Shown in pieces: positions 31,690 through 36,823 of a DNA stretch of 36,823 nt; within the stretch, counting starts at the first letter, position 1; each line of letters begins with the position of its first letter. The notes beneath the pieces are model-generated. The model ran no database searches. It saw nothing but the letters and a program-made list of their open reading frames with translations, and was not told where the DNA came from. The position numbers and the translations under genes are program-made. Origin of the DNA: Bacteriovoracaceae bacterium (GTDB lineage Bacteria > Bdellovibrionota > Bacteriovoracia > Bacteriovoracales > Bacteriovoracaceae). The stretch covers positions 1-36,823 of the forward strand of contig JAGLPP010000116.1 in assembly GCA_023137315.1 (NCBI GenBank), in the 5' to 3' direction.

Positions 31690-34600
31690 CTAGTTAAAAT
31701 GCAAAAAATGTTGAATAACATTAATACAATTTTTTTTTGAAGTATAAGATGTATTGAAAGAATTATGTGTATATCCAATGATCTGTTTGTCTTTATCGAG
31801 GAGTATCTTTATTTGCCTGTTGTTTACATTTTTTCTTTTTAAAACATAAAATGGTTTTGCTTGATTATCAAAAAGATCAGGCGAGGTATGGATAAGGACA
31901 TTATATTTTTCAACTGCATAATGTTGTTTGTCAGCAATCATTGATTGGATTTTATTTTTTATAGACAACTCACCAATTTCATCCCAAGACAATAGTGTTG
32001 GTGGTGCTCGGTCTCCAAGCAATGACCGCTGTAGATGTTGTCGTATATTAACATCGGCTTGTTTTTTCATTAACTCTCGTTCTTCTCGAGTAATTAATCC
32101 ATGAGATGCCATTTGTATAATAAATAAATCAACGATCTGTTTTTTATAAAAGTCTCTTACTGAGACAAATGATTGATTCATGCTAAGCTTTGTTTTTAAA
32201 TCATCAAGAATTATTTTATCTAACGAAATATCAAGTCCCCTGGATGTTCTCTGAACAATATCAAAAATTGCTCCTCCCAGATCTCTGTAGGCAAACTTAC
32301 CTGTTAATTTTCTATCTTGCTCATTGATTTGAATTAAAAGGTTCTGACTATGCATTTCAAAAGTAATTCCTTTTTTAACATGCCATTCATCGATAATATT
32401 ATTAATATTATCGATTATATTTTTCTTTAACCATTTATAAGGCATTTGTTTATCATGTTTTGACATGTATCGAAAAAAGAGAGGTTTCTGCGTTGAACTT
32501 TCTGTACTTAAAAAACTAAACATTGGAACATAACGATTCGATTTATCGTAAAATTTAGAAGGTATCTCGCGAACAATAAAACCACCAAGGTTTTTATCTT
32601 TTTTAGGAAAACAACCATATGTCTCTGGAAAAACAAATCCCATTTTACCTTTATTTTTAATGTCACTTTGTTCAATTATATTTGTCATATAAATACTTCT
32701 ACGTATTTCTTGTTGCCATACAGCTCTTTGATTATTATTAATTTCAAGTGGAATAGATAATTTTGCCATATGAACAGAAGCATCTGGAAATGCAGAATCA
32801 ACCATTAAAAGTGTTCTGTCGCTACTGGTTGGAATAGCAATTATTGTACTCTCATTTGCATCAACAAATTGCGCATCTTTAAATACTGACTGATAATAGT
32901 TGATGGCGGTAGGATGAACAGGAAACCTAAAATATTTTTTACCATCAATTATAAGTGAATAATGTTTTTTTATATTATCTGATATATTGACACTCTCTAA
33001 TCGTTCCAAGGAATTATTTGTTTCAGGTATAAGATAATATGGAACTTTGAATATCGCGCGGCTATCTGCGCTGAATTGTTTCGGCAAGGAGCTATCAAAC
33101 ACTCCTTTTTGATAAATTTCTTTAATATTTCTAGTCTGTTCGTAATCAATTAAATCTAAAGCTTTTTGAAGTTTTTTTGCTGCATTATCTTCTAATTTGA
33201 AATTATTATAATGATTACCAATATTACCCTTAAGCATTTCTACTACATCAAGATTGTCTTTTTTTATTATTGTATTACCTAGATTCAAAACAGTTTTAAA
33301 AACATCTGCCTCTTGAATGTTTTTTGCGATAGTTTGAAATAACTTCTCTGCATCCCCTGGATTGTCAAGCATATGTTTTGTTGCAGAAAGATGTTTTGGC
33401 TCTCTAGGATTATATGCAGTTGAAACATTATTTAAAAATTCTTCACTTAATGAATTATCCCCTTTGAGGTGATGGATATAACGTTTAACATTTTCCATGG
33501 ATGGTTTATTCCATTCAACTCTTGTCATTACAAATGGTCTACCGAGAGATAACGCATCACCAAGGGCATTGTCCCCAGCTACAAGATTTGGAATATTTTT
33601 AGAAACAGACAATAGTTTTAAATAGCTATCCTGTGGCAAATTACCTGTCATAACCATAACTGTTTTTCCCGGCGGAATTTTTTCAGGAATCTTTCCTCCG
33701 TTTAACAGATCGACTATTTCAAATGATTCAGAAGTAATGCTTCCCATTTCTTTAAGATGATTTGTTAGTTTCGTTGCAGTTTCCTCGGTAAATACCGTTG
33801 GCCCGAATAATATTGTGCTCGAATTAGTTTTTACATTAAACTCATTAACGGTTTTGAGATAATCTCCAAAATCGTACCACGTTTCCTTAAGTCCAATACC
33901 ATATATCGTTGCACGATTTGTTTTTTTATTATCATTAATGTTTAAATAATTAATAAGCTTTTCATTTCTAGATTTTAATAATTCGACATAATCATGATTA
34001 TTCTTTTGAAGATACTCATTGTAACTGACTAAATCATTTTGCAACGAATTTATAAGAGCTTCTTGTTTTTCTTTTTTATTAAGCTCTGACAATTCGTGAG
34101 CAAGACGATTATAATAAATACCCAAATCATCTTTTCCTGGCCCAACATCCGGTAAAAATACTTGTTGTCCTTTATAAACGACCTTGTTTAAAATCTGATT
34201 ACTGGTAGGTATTTTAGATAAATTATAAACACCAAGGAAAAAAGATACTTTTGCATCTTTAATATTATTAGCGGCCCTTATTTCAGATGGACGAAGAGCA
34301 AATCTGATACCAATATCATGTGGAAAATCGTCCCTTACTTTTGTAAAATCACCATAATTTCTATTGATTTTTATATTATTACCAATAGTTAGAACTGTGT
34401 CTTGTAAATCAGCCTTTGTGCGATATTCCAACGACAATTCTTTCAAAACAGAATTTCCGGCCGAATCATTTATATAAACAGTAATTTCTCCAGTATATCC
34501 CATTTTTCTAAAATTCTTTGCCGCTGCTAATGCTGGAGCGACATCTCCACGTCCTGCACGAGTATAAGCAGCATCAAGAGCAATCGATTTTATCTCCTGA

Positions 34601-34740
34601 TTTATAGCAATTCTTCCAATAAGATCACTTACTTTGTTTTCTACTGACGAAATACCCCTGTAATTTCCAACAATTGAGGAACAAGAACTAAATAATATTG
34701 AAAAAACTAATAATAAAATAAGAATTATTCTACGGGCCAT
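31690..34740 (-). CDS. Giant lipoprotein with GT-B-like N-terminal region and IucA/IucC siderophore-synthetase-like C-terminal region
   Basis: A 1016-residue predicted lipoprotein: RIILILLLVFSILFSSC gives a signal and a lipobox-like FSSC. Residues about 50-430 contain GRGDVAPALAAAKNFRKMG at the start, and MVMTGNLPQDSYLKLLS with LVAGDNALGDALSLGRPFVM near 375-400; these resemble the acceptor- and donor-side loops of GT-B glycosyltransferases (tentative). From about 590 the IucA/IucC pattern appears: FPVHPTAI (609), PTSSDRTLL (SxRT, Arg near 642), KLSIPLEINNNQRAV, FVFPETYGC, the ATP-site EMHSQN (near 797) and YRDLGG (near 819). All key NIS-synthetase residues seem kept. The ATG at 34740 follows AAGAAGGACAA. 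Such ligases are normally cytoplasmic, so the lipid anchor is unexpected. Confidence 0.7.
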   Translation of the reverse strand: MARRIILILLLVFSILFSSCSSIVGNYRGISSVENKVSDLIGRIAINQEIKSIALDAAYTRAGRGDVAPALAAAKNFRKMGYTGEITVYINDSAGNSVLKELSLEYRTKADLQDTVLTIGNNIKINRNYGDFTKVRDDFPHDIGIRFALRPSEIRAANNIKDAKVSFFLGVYNLSKIPTSNQILNKVVYKGQQVFLPDVGPGKDDLGIYYNRLAHELSELNKKEKQEALINSLQNDLVSYNEYLQKNNHDYVELLKSRNEKLINYLNINDNKKTNRATIYGIGLKETWYDFGDYLKTVNEFNVKTNSSTILFGPTVFTEETATKLTNHLKEMGSITSESFEIVDLLNGGKIPEKIPPGKTVMVMTGNLPQDSYLKLLSVSKNIPNLVAGDNALGDALSLGRPFVMTRVEWNKPSMENVKRYIHHLKGDNSLSEEFLNNVSTAYNPREPKHLSATKHMLDNPGDAEKLFQTIAKNIQEADVFKTVLNLGNTIIKKDNLDVVEMLKGNIGNHYNNFKLEDNAAKKLQKALDLIDYEQTRNIKEIYQKGVFDSSLPKQFSADSRAIFKVPYYLIPETNNSLERLESVNISDNIKKHYSLIIDGKKYFRFPVHPTAINYYQSVFKDAQFVDANESTIIAIPTSSDRTLLMVDSAFPDASVHMAKLSIPLEINNNQRAVWQQEIRRSIYMTNIIEQSDIKNKGKMGFVFPETYGCFPKKDKNLGGFIVREIPSKFYDKSNRYVPMFSFLSTESSTQKPLFFRYMSKHDKQMPYKWLKKNIIDNINNIIDEWHVKKGITFEMHSQNLLIQINEQDRKLTGKFAYRDLGGAIFDIVQRTSRGLDISLDKIILDDLKTKLSMNQSFVSVRDFYKKQIVDLFIIQMASHGLITREERELMKKQADVNIRQHLQRSLLGDRAPPTLLSWDEIGELSIKNKIQSMIADKQHYAVEKYNVLIHTSPDLFDNQAKPFYVLKRKNVNNRQIKILLDKDKQIIGYTHNSFNTSYTSKKNCINVIQHFLHFN

Positions 34741-34778
34741 TTGTCCTTCTTTATTTTTAATCTTGAACAATATGCTAA

Positions 34779-34991
34779 TTAGTTTTTCGGTGTTTTGTCG
34801 GGTTTTCTTAACGGTTTTGTCACACTATGTAGTATCTTTGGATTAAAATAAGAGGGCGACTTCACCTTGAAGCTGGTACTCAATCTTTTTTGTGAAATTC
34901 CCAATTCATTGAACAAATTAAAAATATTCTCGGACTTGTTCTCATAATTCTCGGTTTTCTCGCAAATTGTTCTCAGAAGTATCTCTTTCAA
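34779..34991 (-). CDS. Doubtful 70-residue reading frame before the giant lipoprotein
   Basis: An open frame from TTG at 34991 with AAGGA three bases upstream. The peptide is Lys- and Asn-rich, has no signal or motif, and ends PLRKPDKTPKN. It would lie 38 bases ahead of the lipoprotein gene. It may be a small gene or simply leader sequence. Apart from this frame, the 300-base gap between 34741 and 35040 holds only AT-rich promoter-like sequence for the two divergent genes. Confidence 0.2.
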   Translation of the reverse strand: MKEILLRTICEKTENYENKSENIFNLFNELGISQKRLSTSFKVKSPSYFNPKILHSVTKPLRKPDKTPKN

Positions 34992-35040
34992 ATATCCTTA
35001 AGTAACGATATTCTCTTTTTATATAAAGGTAATTGTTGTT

Positions 35041-36000
35041 ATGATGTTTGAAACCATAGATTTTTCAGATCAACTTCAAAGTAAAATAAGAGAGCATTCT
35101 ATCGATGATGCTTCCATTTCTTTTTTGCGATATTCTGTTAACAGTAACTACAAAGCAACAATAGGTGGGCAATCATATTTTGCCAGGGTCTATCGTCCGA
35201 AAAAAGAATCAATTAACTCAATTTTGGCGGAACATGATTACTTAACACATCTAAAAAAATGTGGTGTTTCTGTATCTTGCCCCATTTCACTTATAAATGA
35301 CTCTACTGTTGCTAAATTGAATCTTAATTCTGATGAGTATTATTTTTCATTTTTCGAATATATAGAAGGCGAACATATTCGCTCGGAATTTTGGGATATA
35401 GACTTTATCTCTTCCTGGGGAAGTCTGCTCGGTCAAATTCATAATGCTTCAAAGAGTTACCTTCATAAAAATACAATTAATCGTCATGCATGGGATGAAT
35501 TGCCGTGGATTAAGTCATTCTCTCCTTCTGATTTGAATCTTGAAAAATTAAAACTGGGTATTTTGCAAAAAGAGTGGGATGACGTTTTTATATTTTTAAA
35601 TAAACTACCTAAAGATAGCGAATATTTTGGACTCATCCATTATGATTTTCACCCTGGAAATTTTATAAAGTCAGAAAATGGTCTAACTGCAATTGATTTC
35701 GATGACTGCTGTAAAGGTTTTTATGGGTGGGACTTTGCCATGCCATTGCATCGAATGAGCAAAGGACACATGGGAACAATAGAGATTGAAACTCTGGATT
35801 CTTTTATCAAGGCATACAAGAAAGAAACCTCCTTACCAGAAAATATTGAAAACAACCTTAGAACTTTTGAGCGAATTAGACATATTTTCATGCTTGCATG
35901 GTTAAATAAAAGAAAAGCTGAGCAAAAATGGAATCAAATTTTCCCAAGATATTTAGATACCCACATTAAATACCTTTTGGGGAATACAAGTTTGTTTTAA
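35041..36000 (+). CDS. APH-fold phosphotransferase (small-molecule kinase)
   Basis: A 319-residue kinase of the aminoglycoside phosphotransferase / choline kinase / SrkA group. The catalytic loop is GLIHYDFHPGNF (Asp near 202 and Asn near 207) and the metal-binding Asp lies in TAIDFDDCCKGFYGWDFA (near 219). Upstream, YKATIGGQSYFARVYRP supplies the ATP-site Lys/Arg strand, and FEYIEGEHI is the hinge. The C-terminal section with IRHIFMLAWLNKRK is typical. Substrates in this family range from homoserine and choline to antibiotics and Ser residues, and cannot be told apart here. Two adjacent ATG codons open the gene; AAAGG lies somewhat far upstream. It diverges from the lipoprotein gene. Confidence 0.85.
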   Translation: MMFETIDFSDQLQSKIREHSIDDASISFLRYSVNSNYKATIGGQSYFARVYRPKKESINSILAEHDYLTHLKKCGVSVSCPISLINDSTVAKLNLNSDEYYFSFFEYIEGEHIRSEFWDIDFISSWGSLLGQIHNASKSYLHKNTINRHAWDELPWIKSFSPSDLNLEKLKLGILQKEWDDVFIFLNKLPKDSEYFGLIHYDFHPGNFIKSENGLTAIDFDDCCKGFYGWDFAMPLHRMSKGHMGTIEIETLDSFIKAYKKETSLPENIENNLRTFERIRHIFMLAWLNKRKAEQKWNQIFPRYLDTHIKYLLGNTSLF

Positions 36001-36283
36001 TGATCTTAAGTTCGATGAGAAAAAAAATGGCGGAGAACATGGGAGCCTCTAGGATCCTTTCTACTGCGTGTATAAATGCAACAACAAATCACTCTAAAGC
36101 TCGATAGATATTAGGCTTTGGTCATTTTAGGTCCTACATATTTTGTGCACCATTAAGCTCTAAAATGAGCTATTTTCTTCTATCATAGCCCATTTTTAGC
36201 CCATCGAAATACCAATGATTCAAACAGGCCAGCCTCACAAACACTGACATAATCTTGATTATTTGCTTCTATGTTTGTATGGA
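36001..36283. other. Non-coding gap with short repeats
   Basis: No gene is supported. The stretch has a short inverted repeat AGCTC-TAAAAT-GAGCT at 36156-36171, a related CTCTAAAGCTC about 60 bases earlier, and two adjacent copies of TAGCCCAT. A 30-codon ATG frame near 36016 has no ribosome site. It could be decayed sequence. Confidence 0.3.
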
Positions 36284-36634
36284 CTAAGATGCAAGCTTGT
36301 TGTGATCTTCCATGAAGCTGTCAAAAACACCCCTGAAGCTATTACCTGATTTCATCCCAAGTACCAATGTTGGCCACATAAGTTTATGTATAAACTCAAG
36401 ATTTTGATCAAACGCTTCCTTGGATATTCTTGAACCCTGTCTTATGCGTATTCCTTCTGTCAGGCTACTTAAAACCACAACTACTTCAGGACGATTATCT
36501 TTAATATAGAATAAAATATTATCAATATCACTCGAGGATATTGTAGGGTGATTTACAAATTCATGAATGAGTCTTACCGAGTAATATTCACTTACCAAAT
36601 CAATAGTATTTTTTTTGAAAAAACCAAACATCAT
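36284..36634 (-). CDS. Small hypothetical protein behind a sigma-54-type promoter
   Basis: A 116-residue soluble protein of unknown family, mostly helical, with MMFGFFKKNTIDLV at the start, VVVLSSLTEGIRIRQGSRISKEAFDQN in the middle and LMWPTLVLGMKSGNSFRGVFDSFMEDH near the end. No signal peptide or membrane helix is evident. Two adjacent ATG codons lie directly after a GGGGG Shine-Dalgarno, so the start is secure. A close match to the sigma-54 -24/-12 sequence lies about 36 bases upstream, implying activation by an enhancer-binding protein. It is the last gene in view; the 189 bases beyond contain only this promoter. Confidence 0.7.
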   Translation of the reverse strand: MMFGFFKKNTIDLVSEYYSVRLIHEFVNHPTISSSDIDNILFYIKDNRPEVVVVLSSLTEGIRIRQGSRISKEAFDQNLEFIHKLMWPTLVLGMKSGNSFRGVFDSFMEDHNKLAS

Positions 36635-36669
36635 GACCCCCTTCGTCGATTAAGTATGTAAAATAAACT

Positions 36670-36685
36670 TGCACATCTTGTGCCA
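36670..36685 (-). promoter_or_regulatory. Sigma-54 (RpoN) promoter
   Basis: On the minus strand TGGCAC (36685-36680) is followed by six bases and TGCA (36673-36670): GG and GC are separated by exactly ten bases, as sigma-54 requires, and only the T before the -12 TGCA is changed to G. Predicted start near 36660, upstream of the GGGGG ribosome site of the 116-residue protein. Confidence 0.6.
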
Positions 36686-36823
36686 CTTATAGATTGTTAT
36701 TTCGGGGGGTTATCTTGCAATAATTGTGATTTTGTTAAATTGTGTTAAACATTTATACGAAGATCATACCAATACCGTTTCCTTGATTTAAACAGTTACA
36801 AATAACCACAAGTTCTCCGGAAT

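Noticed and set aside
36016-36111. 30-codon ATG frame
   Set aside because: No ribosome site, no motif, too short to support.
26958-36823. Genomic island inserted at tRNA-Asn
   Set aside because: The right arm looks accessory, but I see no integrase and no repeat of the tRNA 3' end in the window.
1-36823. CRISPR arrays, insertion sequences, rRNA
   Set aside because: No regularly spaced repeats, transposase motifs or rRNA sequence were found.

Overview
The window looks like a chromosomal segment of a low-GC, flagellated, Gram-negative bacterium. BamD-like, FlgH/FlgI (L and P ring), PBP1A, TonB-like and RND genes indicate an outer membrane. The flgF-G-A-H-I-J-M-N-K-L-csrA-fliW order, next to many small lipoprotein, TPR and SH3 genes, suggests Bdellovibrionota, perhaps the Bacteriovorax side of that group. 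This placement is from gene content and memory of gene orders, not from a search.

Layout. (1) 1-1138, minus strand: ruvC-ruvA, stop and start fused as ATGA; ruvA runs off the left edge. (2) 1262-3636, plus: folD-gcvT-gcvH, a one-carbon/glycine-cleavage operon without gcvP. (3) 3880-4182, plus: a small unknown gene overlapping tail to tail with the next block. (4) 9344-4179, minus: xseB, a patatin-like lipoprotein whose nucleophile Ser is replaced by Gly, PBP1A, and a TonB-like protein. (5) 9655-19068, plus: rod, P/L-ring and hook-junction flagellar genes, the FlgM anti-sigma factor, FlgN chaperone, then CsrA and its usual antagonist FliW. (6) 23068-19091, minus: an envelope operon of TPR-TM-SH3 protein, cNMP-domain protein, AI-2E-family permease, BamD-like lipoprotein and TPR protein. 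(7) 23145-26054, plus: a class-III aminotransferase and an aldehyde dehydrogenase-fold protein with an eroded active site. (8) 26786-26055, minus: a highly charged unknown protein. (9) tRNA-Asn(GTT) with its own promoter and terminator. (10) 27135-36634: a looser, more accessory-looking right arm with an orphan RND pump, a GNAT enzyme, a decayed Xre-type regulator, a small secreted protein, a very large lipoprotein, an APH-fold kinase and a small unknown gene behind a good sigma-54-type promoter.

Three things stand out. First, the 1016-residue lipoprotein at 31690-34740 carries an apparently intact IucA/IucC (NIS siderophore synthetase) signature in its C-terminal half, behind a lipoprotein signal and an N-terminal region that resembles a GT-B glycosyltransferase. 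An ATP-dependent ligase of this family is not expected outside the cytoplasm. Second, both leader regions of the flagellar cluster contain perfect hairpins that present GGA in the loop, one of them holding the Shine-Dalgarno in the loop and the TTG start in the stem, and csrA lies in the same cluster; this suggests CsrA/FliW control of rod and hook-junction genes. Third, flgG appears to be translated with a Sec-signal-like N-terminal extension ahead of the normal FlgG start.

All assignments come from reading motifs by eye; no database search was run.
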